Part shown: positions 34,405-46,810 of the stretch, piece after piece | How the letters are laid out: every line of letters begins with the position of its first letter | How positions within the stretch are numbered: position 1 is the first letter of the stretch | Assembly: GCA_022559845.1 (NCBI GenBank) | Contig: CM040118.1 | Coordinates: 160,166,331-160,230,330 of the forward strand | Direction: 5' to 3' | Length of the DNA: 64,000 nucleotides | Origin: Amorphophallus konjac | Lineage: Eukaryota; Streptophyta; Magnoliopsida; Alismatales; Araceae | The notes under the pieces: generated by a model | What the model was told of the DNA's origin: nothing | Database searches by the model: none | Seen by the model: only the letters and a program-made list of their open reading frames with translations | Made by a program: the position numbers and the translations under genes

Positions 34405-34842
34405 GAAGTGGGTTCCAAGGGTGGTCAGCCTTTAGCAACACCTATCCTCAACATCCACCATCTACGGTTTCACTTGAAAGAGAGGAGAGGTGAGGGACCT
34501 TGGCCCTACGAAGGGGGGGCGAACTTGCAAGTTCCTAGGACATCGGGCAAGAGTCTCGGGTGGGTCTGGGGTATGGATCTCATCCCCGGATCGAAGGGTA
34601 AAGCTGAGGTGGATCTGGGGTGTGGATATTATCCCCGGATCGTTGGTTAACATATCAAAGGTAGACACCTATCCTCAAATCTTAAGGGGGGTCAATGATG
34701 CATTAAAATGATTTCAAAGTAGTTTCTATATGCCAAAGAGGGATTAAGGGCATGTGGGATTGACTACCATGCTATTTTCTAGCGTTTCCAACGAGTTATG
34801 TGTTTTTGAGAAGGTTTCTCAAAATTTTTAACTGAAAATACT

Positions 34843-35293
34843 GGATGTGCTAACATTGCCCATGGCTGTGCTGACACTTCCCACGAATGTGTCGACACTT
34901 CCCATGGATGTGTCGAAACTTCCTCTTTTGAAACTGTCAGATGTGCTGAAACTGCCCATGGATGTGCTGACTCTTCCCATGGATGTGTCGACACTTCCCC
35001 TTTTGAAACTACTGGATGTGTTGACACTGCCTATGGATGTGCTGACACTTCTGATAGATGTGTCGATACATCCCATGGATTTGTCGACACTTCCCCTTTA
35101 GAAACTGCTGGATCTGTTGACACTACCCATGAATATGTCGACACTTCCCATGGATGTGTCGACACTTCCCCTTTAGAAACTGCCGGATGTACTGACACTG
35201 TCCATGGATGTGCTGACACTTCCCATGGATGTGTCGACACTTCTCCTTTGGAAACTGCTGGATGTGCTGACACTGCCCACGGATGTGTCGACA
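34843..35293 (+). repeat. Minisatellite in the middle B LTR (21-bp unit plus spacers)
   Basis: The unit is about cccatggatgtgtcgacact, with GTGTCGACAC a perfect palindrome in most units and gtgctgacac a variant. Spacers of ccttttgaaactgctgg recur. Apparent HPWEVST peptide repeats on the minus strand are only its translation. Confidence 0.92.
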
Positions 35294-36763
35294 CCCTGAG
35301 AACCCTGGACCAACTTCTAGAAACTAAGAAAAAAGGAGTTTTGAGCGGTCATTTTAATTCAAAAAAATCTAAAAACTTAGAAAAAGATGGAATACTAAGT
35401 TAGTAACTCACTGTAAAAATTTCATGCTCATAGAAATTCTGCACTTGTAGTTATGGTTCATTTTCTATACATATGTAGGGTTGACAGGTCGACAGTTCCT
35501 TTGGACAGGTCAACACCCTGGGGTTCTGTCTCCAATTTCCAGAAACGTGGAAAAAGAGAGTTGTGAGAGGTCATATTAATTCAGAAAAATCTGAAAAGTT
35601 AGAAAATGGTAGAAGGCTAAGTTAGTAATCCACTGTAAAAATTTCATGCTCACAGAAATTCAACACTAGTGGTTATGATTTATTTTCTACGCATGTGTAA
35701 CCTAGAAATAAATCTGTTCTCTTCAGAAAGTAACCTGAACATGGCTGTGAAGTATGTTTAGCCCCTTAAACCCATGGAAAACATGCTTGTTATGATAAGT
35801 ATCATGCCAGTAAAGATAAGTAAGAATGTGTATGCCATGAGGGGAAAACAACAGCATTCTGTGAGGTAGGACTTCGGTCCCTTCTGCGGGACGACGATAC
35901 GTAACGCCGCGGAAGTAAAAGATCCCAGGGGACGGCGGTGCGTAACGCCCTGGTTTAAAATCCTATTGATTCAGTCTTCAGTCCCATTGTGGGGCGGCCT
36001 TTATGGGACGGCGATACGTAACGCCACTGGACCACAAGAATCTAGGTGGGAGTTCACTCTCGGGACTGCGTAGTACTCTTTCGTTCGTTTGTGTGTGTGT
36101 AGGCCTCTTGTGTTTGCTGCAGCTGTCCGGTTCCCTGCATGGCAAAAATATGAACACTCATGGAGATGTGATAAGGTTTAATTACTTAATTACTGGGTTC
36201 TTATTGTATCCTTGGGTACCTTATACATTAGTCAAAGAATCTGTATTTTCCTTACATGAGTTATCTTAAGAGCTGATGGTGAAATGGACTATGCTAGTGT
36301 TAACATTTGAACTCTACATATAATGGATTATATGGATGCAAAGTTAACCCCGGTTTGACTAGGTTGCCTACTGAGCGTCACACTCACCCCTTATGACACA
36401 CGTTTTCAGAGGACATAGAGAAAGAGGTTGAGGAGGAGGCAGCAGCAGAAGAGTAGAGTTAGCCACCATTCGTCAGGGTATGCTATCGTCGAATGTTTCT
36501 ATTTTGTGTAGGGTTGTGGAGTGGTAAGCCCATGCGGGCTCATGTGTAATCTGGAATTATGAACCTGTACTCTTTTGGAGACTATGAATGGTTGAGATGT
36601 TTACCTACATTTTTGTAACCTATGGTTTCTCTCTCTCTCATGTGAATGCATGCACGTTTATTTACATTGGTGCTTTCACGATACGTACGAAGTAATTGCT
36701 TCGGGTGACCGAAAGAAAAAAAATGCCCAAAATTTAGGAATCGAACCTCGGGGCGTTACAACG

Positions 36764-36775
36764 TGGTATCAGAGC
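36764..36775 (+). other. Primer binding site, element B copy 2
   Basis: TGGTATCAGAGC, 3 nt after the LTR end, as in copy 1. Confidence 0.92.
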
Positions 36776-36914
36776 ACGAGAGACAAACCAGGGTTACAAC
36801 CATTCCGGATGTTCCATAGTGGAGGAAGGGATAGGTTAGAGTGGGGAAATGGTAGAGTATGTTTGAAACCATTTAAAACCCTCTCACTTAAACAATTGTA
36901 TGTTTTTCAGAACC

Positions 36915-37780
36915 ATGCCGCCAAGAAGCCAAAGAGATCTTCCCCAGGCGGATGAGAGGGGATCGGGGGTAGATAACCCAAATGGGGTGAATGATGGGGC
37001 TGGCCATGCCCCTGCAGTTGATGGTGGGCAGGTGCCCAATGCGGGAGTCAACATGGAAGGGTTCATACAGAGCTTCCAAGGGTTGATGCAGGCCATGCAG
37101 CAACAAATGCTGCAGCAGCCCGCAGCCGTAGTATGTCACGACTTGTCGACACTTTATCGGTTCCTATGGGTGGCGCCTCCTATCTTTAAGGGGGAGAGCC
37201 GTCCAGAGGTGGTTGAGTCGTGGCTCAGCGAAATGGAAAAGAAGTTTCGCGCAATGCGGTGTCCCGAAGAGGAGAAGGTGAACCTGGCGACCTATGTTCT
37301 GCAACACCAGGCCGACTTGTGATGGAAGGCCAAGATGCGGACCACCTTCGCGGACTACCACGACGGTGACATACTATGGGAGGACTTCTTGGCTGTCTTC
37401 CGAGCGAAGTATTTTCCCGAGCATGTGCGAGATGCGAAGGAGCAAGAATTTCTAAGCCTCGAGCAAGGGAGCATGTCGGTGGCCGACTCTGAGGCCAAGT
37501 TTTCAGCTCTGGGCCAATATGCTCCACACATATTCGATGATGCTCGTCGAAAGGTGAAGAAATTTGTCAATGGACTGCGTAGCAATGTCTGACGCTATGT
37601 CGCAACCCAAGACCCAGGCTCCTACCCAACGGCGTTGAGGCTTGCTCATCTAGCCGAGCAAGAAAATACAAGGTAATGGCTGAAGCCATGAAAATATAGG
37701 AGACATATAAGGTTAAATTCTAACAAATGTCCACTATAGGTTCGTCGAGGAGCAAAAGTCATCGGGCAAAAGGCCTATGC
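36915..37780 (+). pseudogene. gag: Gag of element B, copy 2
   Basis: ATG at 36915 (MPPRSQRDLPQADERG). The frame is open to a TGA at 37320-37322, where copy 1 has TGG. It then continues through the capsid (FPEHVRDAKEQEFLSLEQGS) to a TGA near 37590, where copy 1 has CGA. A 67-nt intron-like segment at 37673-37739 follows, then the basic linker to the zinc knuckles. It is not interrupted by the small LTR element seen in copy 1, so it provides that element's empty site. Nonsense codons make it inactive. Confidence 0.88.
37673..37739 (+). other. Predicted 67-nt intron in B gag, copy 2
   Basis: Same length, donor (AAG|GTAATG), branch-like TTCTAAC and acceptor (CCACTATAG) as copy 1. Removal restores the gag-pro phase. 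Confidence 0.65.
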
Positions 37781-40234
37781 AGGCCGGAGGGAGGCGAGAC
37801 AAGGAAAAGGTGGCGCGCCAAGAACCGGTTCCGAGGGGTGGATCGGGTATTCCATTTTGCATCCAGTGCGGACGCAACCATCGGGGATAAGAATGATGGA
37901 GGGCAGAAGGAAAATGTTATGAATGCGGCGAGGCCGGACACTTCGCGAAGAACTGCCCCAAGAAGGCCCAACAAAAGCCATTTTCTCCACAAGAGAAGAT
38001 CCAGTACAAAGGGCGGGTCTATGCACTAATGCAAGAAGAGGCAGACAACACCCCTACCGTGGCTGAAGGTATGCTCCTTGTGGATAATGTCTATGCAAAT
38101 GTCTTGTTTGACCCAGGAGCTACACACACATTCATATCCACCAACTTTGCTAATCAACTGAAGAACCGACCCCAAGTCACATTATTCGGGGAAATGGTAG
38201 TTAGTAAACCGACCGGGAAACAAGTCCACAACAAACTTGTGATCCCTACTATTGAGGTAAAGATCTGTGGAAGAAGATTGTTGGGGGAAGCCTACATCCT
38301 AGACATGGCCGATTTTGACCTCATCCTGGGGATGGACTGGTTAGACAAACATTTCGCCCTCTTGGACTGCCATCGGAAGGGAGTGATTTTTCAGGAACCG
38401 GGAAGGGAGACATTTTTCTTTCAATGCCCTAAGGACAAGTCCGGGAGAATGGTGATATCAGCCATCCGGGCCTCCAAGCTGATCAGTAGAGGGTGCGACT
38501 ATTTCTTAGCTAGTGTGGTGCTTGAAGAAGGCTCTGTCAAGATTCTAGAAGACTTGGACACAGTTCAAGAATTTTCTGATGTATTTCCCGAGGATCTGCC
38601 GGAACTACCACCAGCTCGTGAGACAGAGTTCTCCATTGAGCTAGCATCGGGCACCGCACTCATCTCTATTCCCCCATACCGAATGGCTCCGGTAGAACTT
38701 GCTGAACTCAGGAAGCAATTGCAAGAGTTGCTAGACAAGGGCTTCATCCGGCCCAGCGTGTCCCCTGGCGCACCAGTCTTGTTCGTGCGGAAGAAGGATG
38801 GGACCATGCGGCTGTGCATTGATTACCGCAAGCTCAACTAGGTCACCATAAAGAACAAATACCCTCTACCGAGGATTGAAGAGTTGTTTGACCAGCTATC
38901 ATATGCCAAGGTCTTCTCTAAGATTGATCTGAGGACAGGTTATCACTAGATCAGAATCAAGCCCGAGGATGTATCGAAGACGGCCTTTAGAACTCGGTAT
39001 GGTCACTACGAGTTCCTAGTGGTACTATTCGGGTTAACCAATGCTCCGGATGTGTTCATAGAGCAGATGAACCATATCTTCCACCCCTATCTAGATTAGT
39101 TTGTCATGGTCTTTATTGACAACATCCTGATATATTCTACCAGTCAGGAGGAACATCGACATCACTTGAGAGTGGTTCTTCAGACCCTCAGGGAGAACAA
39201 GTTCTTCGCCAAATTCAGCAAGTGTGAATTTTGGCTTGATCAGGTTATGTTCCTCGGACATGTTATCTCCGGGGAAGGTGTAGCAGTGGACCCGAACAAG
39301 GTGGAAGCAGTGTTAAAGTGGGAAGCACCAAAGACAGTCATGGAGATTAGAAGCTTCCTTGGACTGGCTGGATACTACCGTCGGCTCATCAAAGGCTTCT
39401 CCACCATTGCAGCCCTAATGACCAAGCTGAGCAAGAAAGGAGCAAAATTTATCTGGTCAAAAGAGTGCGAAGATGGCTTTCAGATGCTCAAGGAAAAATT
39501 GGCTTCGGCCCCAGTACTGGCACTCCCTCAGGGGGTCGATGGCTTCACTATCTACACGAACGCCTCTAGAATCGGCCTCGGTTGCGTACTAATGCAAAAT
39601 GGCTGGGTGATTGCCTATGCCTCAAGACAGCTAAAGGACCATGAAAGGAACTACTCCACTCATGACCTGGAAATGGCAGCAGTGGTCCACGCTTTGTGTA
39701 TCTGGAGGCACTACTTATATGGGGTTCGGTTTGAGGTCTTCACCGACCATCAGAGGTTCAAGTACATATTCACCCAGAAGGAACTCAATTTAAGGCAAAG
39801 AAGATGGGTCGAACTAATGAAGGACTATGACTTCACCTTACAGTACCATCCGGGCAAGGCGAATGTAGTGGCGGACGCTCTCAGCCGAAAGTTGATGGCG
39901 CTGAGTTTGCACCGAGAGTGGGATCTGATGGAGGGAGTGATCGAATCACGACCCGAGAAAAGGAAGCAGTTCGGTCTCCTAGCCGGGTTGTCGGCAAAAC
40001 CTGCCTACTTAGATAGAATTGCTGAGGCGCAAAGGCGGGACGTGGCATTGCAGAGACAACTGAACAATGAGGACTTCCAAATGGGGATTGATGGACTGAT
40101 CACATTCCGAGGAAGAATTTGTGTACCAGATGATGTGGAGATGAAGAAGGACTTGATGCGGGAGGCTCATGGGTCAAAGTTCTCCATCCATCCTGGAAGC
40201 ACCAAGATGTTCCAGGATATGAAGATGACGTACT
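37780..40234 (+). pseudogene. pol: Nucleocapsid-Pro-RT-RNase H and integrase start, element B copy 2
   Basis: The first knuckle is damaged (stops near 37888 and 37894), while the second, [14 protein letters not shown], is intact, the reverse of copy 1. The protease site is again [13 protein letters not shown] is open to a TAG at 38839-38841 (CAG in copy 1), with further stops near 38947 and 39098. The catalytic pair reads FIDN (39121-39123 AAC), which would kill polymerase activity. RNase H and the integrase zinc domain are open from 39106 until the LARD insertion at 40235, just before the TYWWPGMK motif. The remainder of integrase resumes at 53841. Confidence 0.9.
40230..40234 (+). repeat. 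Target site duplication of the LARD, left copy
   Basis: gtact, repeated at 53841-53845 directly after the other LTR. Copy 1 of B has one uninterrupted version of this site (near 32196). Confidence 0.9.
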
Positions 40235-42257
40235 TGTGACGACCCAAGATCCGGATATCGGGAAGAACCCGATACCATTCGAACCCTGGCCCGCCGCCCA
40301 CGAGCCGGGAGGGCTCGGAAGGGCTAAAAGGAGTGTGGAGGTACAAAGAAATAGGAAATAATGCAGGATAATTCAACAATTAACAAAAATAAATAAACAA
40401 CTACAACAGCAGAGTCCAGTCCAACAGAAAGTATAGTCTAAAGCAGTAAAACGTACCACATGCCAAGTGAACACTCGGCCCGGCGAGCTGGCAACTAAGA
40501 ACCTCCGAACAACACCCTCGAACCTCGAGGAAGAACCGTCGCACCTGAAAAGCAGGGGTGAGCCTCCTGTCACTGGCTCAGTAGGGATCCCGCGGAACCC
40601 CAACCGAGAATAACGGCGGTAGCAGAAATGAAAAATAGCTACAACTACAGCAGGAACAGCGAACCGATGGCCGGTCAAAACTCGGCACTACAGCTACTCC
40701 TACTGTACCGGTCAAGCAGAAAGAGAAATCCCAACCTCACAATCGGTAATCGGACCACTCTAACACCAGGCCTATTGAGGAAACACTCAGGGCAACCCTA
40801 TCGCAGAAGTCTGCCCACACTGGCACGACCAACCGGGACCGCACAGTCCCACACTGGCATAACGAAACCTCAGTGAAGCCACTAGCACCCGGGCCACTAC
40901 CTCGGAAACACCGGACGGTCCAGAAAATCATGTCTCGTAGATGGGAAACAGAACCCGGAAACAGGAGAGTCACGTCTCACGTGACGGAAGTACCTACTCA
41001 CCAGAAGCAAGGCCGGATGCGTCCATTGACATCTTAGACCGTGCCTCAAGTGTCCCTCTCGACCCCTGGTGGAACGGGGACACCGTACTAGTAACCACAA
41101 TGCAAGTGACTAGCTGGGGTCGCGCTCGTCAGCGCGGGTCCACTGCCCCCAACCACGTGTGCACACACAGACCATGCGTCCTAGGTCTGGCCTCTAACTA
41201 ATTTTCCTGTCAGTCAGACTCTGGTAGCAAGACGTGGGGCCCTACGGTAACCAGTCTAAAAACCGTCTCTTAGGGTAGCCTCACCACCACTCCCTGGTGG
41301 GACCACTCGCGTGTTGGAAGGCTACGACTAGTGGGGAGTCACTAATGTGACCACTCTCCGAAGAGAAACTCCGAGAACCACACACGCACCCTACATGAAA
41401 GTCGAGAAGAACCAGGTGGCGCTGAGTCACTAGACTCTGGACAGTCCTCTAGACTCACTAAATCCAACGGTCCTTGAGTCACAAGACTCGGGGTCAAGAC
41501 CGTCGTTCGCAACGGCACAATGCCGTTAATCTAGCCTAATCCTTAGGTCTAAAACCACGGTAGCACAAATATCGAGGCAGCTCACCAGCCGCTGAGACCA
41601 TCTCCTCAAAAGGGAACTCAAGAGACCCTCCAGCCTCAGGCTGGGTAATTGGACTCACAGTCCACAGGCCACACACGGTCCACCCAGAAAGCACAGAAGC
41701 ACAATTCCCAAGGTAGCTCACAAGCCACCACGTCGATTCCCATCCCAAGGAAAAGAGGGAAACCTCCAGCCCCAAACTGAATGGCTGGACTCGTAATCCG
41801 AGGCCATACACTTGGCCCAGTCGAGAACCATCTTCCGCAGAAACCTACGACATGAGGGGGAATCCCACCGCACACACACCGATACACGGTGACTCGATCG
41901 AGCGTAACATATAGCCCGGAACACACATACACAGGGTCACCGGACCCCTGAACACGCGGGCATGCTAATCGAGGTAACACGGTACCTCCAGACATCCCAG
42001 AAACACGGACACAGAACTCACGGGGTGTTCGGGATACTCACGAGGCCGAAGGTCAACCACTAGGTCACAACCGGGTCGACCGAAAACCAACACACATAGA
42101 CAGACACGACGAGCATGGAAATCGCCTAGCGGTCTAACCCTAGACCGCCACAAAGGATAGCGGTCTACCTTTAGGCTGCTAAAGCAATTTTGGCGGTCTA
42201 CCGCTGTACCGTCAAGCACCCAGGACTCACGAAGCCAGGACGGTCTACCCATGGACC

Positions 42258-42262
42258 GCGAG
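42258..42262 (+). repeat. Target site duplication of the solo LTR, left copy
   Basis: gcgag, repeated at 46811-46815. The sister LTR of the LARD at about 52886-52890 has a single gcgag in the same context (accgcgaggcatagg). Confidence 0.92.
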
Positions 42263-45200
42263 TGTCACGTCCCGAGGGCGAAAGATACCCGGATGCGTGA
42301 CGCGTCTATATAGATCGTGTCTTTCATGTAGAATCAAAGCGCGCATATTTCTTGATAATTCATTTCTAATTAGGAATTTGAACTTAGATATAGTCTAAGA
42401 TGACAATTCATTTCCACTTAACCAAATGACAATAACCAGAATTATTCATAGGCTACAAGATCATAACCGACTTAATTAGATTATACAAGCCCTTAACATA
42501 ACTGAAAAAAATACAAGTAGGTGCTGCAAATACAAAAGACACATCTACTGCCGATACATTAACTCTAGCACTCATCACTCAGTATCGATCCCGTCCGGGT
42601 AATAGTCGCTGTCCATTTTACCTGAAAATTTTAGGAAGCAACTGGATGAGCGAATCGCTCAGTAGGAATTACATCTCAAATTCAAGCGGTCTTTACGTGA
42701 ATTACACTTTGCATGTATTATCAGTATGGCTACGCATGACGTACGTATAAAAGAATCGGTATACAGGTAAGTCTAGACATGATGAATAATAAGGGATCAA
42801 GATTTAAGAACTGTATAAAGCGAGTATATCATGATTTCAAGTATTTGATAAGTAGTATTTCAAGAACTTATAAATGTAAATGCCAAGCAAGGATTCATGT
42901 ACGATTACGAAAGTACGAGAATTGTACAAGTATATCTCAGGTACGAGCAAGTAAAAGTATAATACAAACAAGTAAAGTCAAGTACGTATCAGTAGAATTG
43001 GCTATTTCAATCAAGCAAGTAACTCGCCCTTTCCCGGGCCACAAGTCAAGTAATTGCCCGTTCCGGGCCACGCAAGTCGAGTCAAGTGAGTAAAGAGAGA
43101 GTAGGGTGGAGTGTCTTAAGTCAAGCAAGTACTCTGGTGCAATGCTAAACATCGTGATCAATAAACTCACATGGGCACAAGTACCTTCGGGTGCTCCTCC
43201 CAGGATCAAATCGGGCCCTATATGCACAGCATTTCATGTATTACTTTTGACATCCACTCTCATTTTATAGCCAATATAGAGTTTCAAGGGTTGCCTTAGT
43301 AGGATATACAAGGTAGATTTTTATGGAATGGAATTCAAGGACTCATAATATGCAAGAAAATGACTTAGGGTTGCATCGGTACAAACCACGATAGAAATGA
43401 GGGAAAAAGTATTAATATATATATATATTCTTAAACAAAAACTCTAGATAACTCTATAGTAAGGTTAAACAAAAGTTAGAACATCCCATAAGGGCCATTA
43501 TACAAATATTCCAGTTTACTATTTAAGAATACTATTCAATTACTATTCAGATTACTATTCACTACTATTCACTTACTATTCATTTACTGTTAGAAAATAC
43601 TATTCACCCAAATAACGCCCTTCACTAGGTAGTCATTTACGTGTCGTTACTTCTAAGTTTGTATATAAATTAGTTAGTATATTAATCATTTAGTATAATA
43701 ATCATCCATGTTAAAAATTTAACAGATGTGAATCATGATACATAATCTAATCCATGAGCATACCGTTAGATTCTTTATATTTTTCTCTACCTATCTACGT
43801 GTCTATATCAAAAAAATTCTTTTATTTGGAAAAGTGATACTATTCATTTAAATAATGACTTTTTATACACTATTCATACCGTAAAAATTTCTCAAAAATA
43901 GAAAGTAAAGATATGAACATGTAGAGGAAATTCTCGGGAGTTCAAAATCAAGCTCATGTGAACATGTTGGGTTTTACTATTCAAGAAATTAGGGTGATTT
44001 ACGCTGGGAAGGTACATTCCGTGACTCAAAATACTATTCAAACACTGTTCATTTTTTAATACTTTCAGTAAATCAGGAATTAAGTACATGGTTAAATAGA
44101 GAAAAATATGAGGGTTCCAGAACCATGCTCATGCAGGAGTTTCATGATTAGGTTAAAAAAGTTATAATTGTCTGAACATGGTGGCTCGACATCATGAGTC
44201 ACAGTTTATTATTTAAACACTATTCATTTTTAATTATTTCAGTAAATCAGGAATTAAGTACATGGTTAAATAGAGAAAAATATGAGGGTTCCAGAACCAT
44301 GTTCATACAGGAGTTTCGTGATTAGGTTAAAAAAGTTATAATTGTCTGAACATGGTGGCTCGACATTATGAGTCAGTTTACTATTTAAATACTATTCATT
44401 TTTAATTTTTTCAGTAAATTAGGAATCGAGGACATGGACAGGTAGAGAAAAATCTCACGATCACAGAACTATATTCATTCAAAATTTTCATGGTTTAGTT
44501 TAATAGTTATAGATTTTCAAATGTGTTGATTTACTGATTATTGAAAATTCGAGAGAATGGAATTGACGTCATTGCACAAGTCTTCATTTAATTGACGACT
44601 CCTCGGGGGTCTTCAATTTTAAAATTGACACCCCCTCAAGCAGTCTTCAATTAAGTAATTGGCGCCCTGGCTTGGGGCACCATTTACAGTGGGTGATTTT
44701 CACCCAGCAGGTATGTTTTGTGACTCAAAGTACTGTTCATTTCGAAAAAGTTTCTCAAAATCTGAAAGTAAGGACATGAATGTGTAGTATAAATCCTCGG
44801 GAGTCCAGAAACATGTTCAGTTACTGAGTTTTGGTTTCATAGATATTAATTTTCAAATGTTATATCTTTAATTTTCTCAAGGAATTGATGACCTGTGAGC
44901 AGTCTTCATTTAATTGAAGACTCTCATGGTGTCGTCAATTTAAGTTTCAACCCCTCATGAGTTGTGCTTCGCATCAGAACTGTAAGTTTTGTGATACAAG
45001 TCACTATTCATTTCTCCAAAGTTTTTCCGAATCATAATCCGAAGACATGGTTAGATGGAGAAAAATCTCAGGGTCACAGAAATATATTCCGTCAAAATTT
45101 TTATGGTTTACTTTATTAGTTATAGATTTTTGAAGACTTTGATTTACTGATTTCTGGAAATTCCATAAAACTGAATTGACGACATGGCTCATGTCTTCAA

Positions 45201-46810
45201 TTAATTGACGCCCTTGCGGGCAGTCTTCAATTCTGTAATTGGCGCCCTGGTCCGGGGCGCCACTTATAGAGATTGATACACTATTCATCCACTATTCATG
45301 AGCGTAAAATGGTTCTGAATTCAGGAAATAGTGGTACGAATATGTTGAGAAAAATATCAGGATTCCAGAAACATATTCATGTAAAATTTTAGTGCTTTAG
45401 TTCGATAGTTATTGATTTTTTGAATGTGTTGGATTTATCAGTTCCCGAAAATTTTAGAAATTAAAATGACGACACTGGGGGTGTCTTCATTTAAATGACG
45501 ACTACTTGTGCAGTCTTCAATTTTGAACCGGATTTTTAAACATGAACGTATTAGTGTAATAGAGGCTATATATTAAGGTTTTAAAATATGGTTAATAATA
45601 CTGAAAAACTAATATGCTCAAAAACTCATGATAACTCATGAAATCATGCTTAACAGACTATGTTCAACTCATAAAGATCATGATAATATGTAACATGCTA
45701 TTAAACTAACATGATATATACATGATTATTGTTTGATTCAGATGATATATAGCATGGTTGACTAGTTAATCAAACTCTAAGCATGCATCAGTTAACCTAT
45801 TTAGCTACTAGTTAGGCAAGAATTTGAGAACACCTACCTTTTGACGTGTGATACGAGGTTCAGAAGTTGCAACAGGATCGCAGCAGGATGTAGCCTTAGG
45901 AAGAAGACGCTTTTGCAGCACTATAGTAGCCTCTAACAGTGCTACGGATGGGATTAGTTATAGGAAAAATCATAAGGCATTGGTTAATGCCTTGTGGGTC
46001 CTACTGAGTGGGCATTGTTTTTTCCAGCTAAAATGGGTTGCTCGTGTCTCAATCTTCTAGAATCATGTGTTTAAATGACGCCCATGTAAAGGGTCGTTAA
46101 TTACGTAAATGACGCCTTGCATGAGGGCGTCATTTGTTTGGGATGGAAATGACGCCTTGCAAGAGGGCGTTATTTGTTAGACAACTCTGCCCCCACTCAC
46201 GTGTTAGCACTCAAGATGTGCATATATATATTATTATTCTAATGGAATGGGGTCCTATTCAAATTGGCGCCTTCATACATGTCTTCAATTCTGTAAATGA
46301 CGCCTGCATGCATGGTCTTCAATTTGGAAATTGACGCCCTAATGAGGGGCGTCAATTCATTTGGTGGTGGGAAGGAATCCCACTACGTACTACCATGGCC
46401 CATGTGTCAAAGTTTATCTTGTACATTTATAGAATAACCCTCCCATGGTTTTGTTTCTTTGTACAAGACCTCCTAAGTAAGATTCCTTACCCATGTGCAT
46501 AAAGTTGGATTGCACATTTGTATTCTAATCCTCCTATAGTTTAGTTCTTTAACCAAAACCTAGGATTCTTTTAAGAAGGGTGGATTACGTATGCATAAAG
46601 TGATGGTTTGTAATTTTATATACTAGCCCCCCTAAGGTTTGGCCTTTTATACAAAGTCCTCAAGATTCTTTATGTTATAAAGTAGGGTTGGCTTGTACAT
46701 TTACATTGTAGTCCTTGTGAGGTTGGGTTCTTTATGTAAGGCCTTCATGTATGCTTTCTTTTAAGAAGAATTTTTGAATTTACGCAAAGGTATTTATAGG
46801 GGGTGCTACA
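42263..46810 (-). mobile_element. Solo LTR (4548 bp) related to LTR A
   Basis: Plus-strand ends are TGTCACGTCC and GGGTGCTACA with the perfect 5-bp duplication gcgag on both sides. There is no primer site, gag or second LTR, so it is a solo LTR left after LTR-LTR recombination. The outer end, the GGGCACAAGTAC block near 43173 and the GCTCAGTAGGAA block near 42657 are shared with LTR A. It is longer than LTR A, with an AT-rich section of repeated ctattcattt and cagtaaatcaggaatta segments at 43540-44460. Orientation is by similarity to LTR A. No gene is supported. Confidence 0.9.
43610..46350. repeat. Array of about 18 short palindromes in the solo LTR
   Basis: Palindromes of consensus AATTGACGCC-N-GGCGTCAATT, many with a decayed right arm (GTCTTCAATT), occur in groups near 43615, 44580-44690, 44885-44940, 45175-45250, 45465-45520, 46072-46165 and 46262-46350, about 30 bp apart within groups. 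One of the best is 46103-46131 (AAATGACGCC...GGGCGTCATTT). Confidence 0.7.

Larger units (their letters stand above)
33450..36760 (+). repeat. Middle LTR of element B (3311 bp)
   Basis: Bounded by a polypurine tract on the left and a primer site on the right, with ends TGTTATGACC and GGCGTTACA. It is the 3' LTR of copy 1 and the 5' LTR of copy 2 at once. It contains a TATA box, a 21-bp minisatellite and three copies of a gggacggcgatacgtaacgc motif (about 35888, 35929, 36005). No gene is seen. Confidence 0.92.

Noticed and set aside
34779..35294. Minus-strand frames with repeated HPWEVST peptides
   Set aside because: They are the translation of a 21-bp minisatellite in an LTR, and the same occurs at 56444-56919. 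No start context or family.
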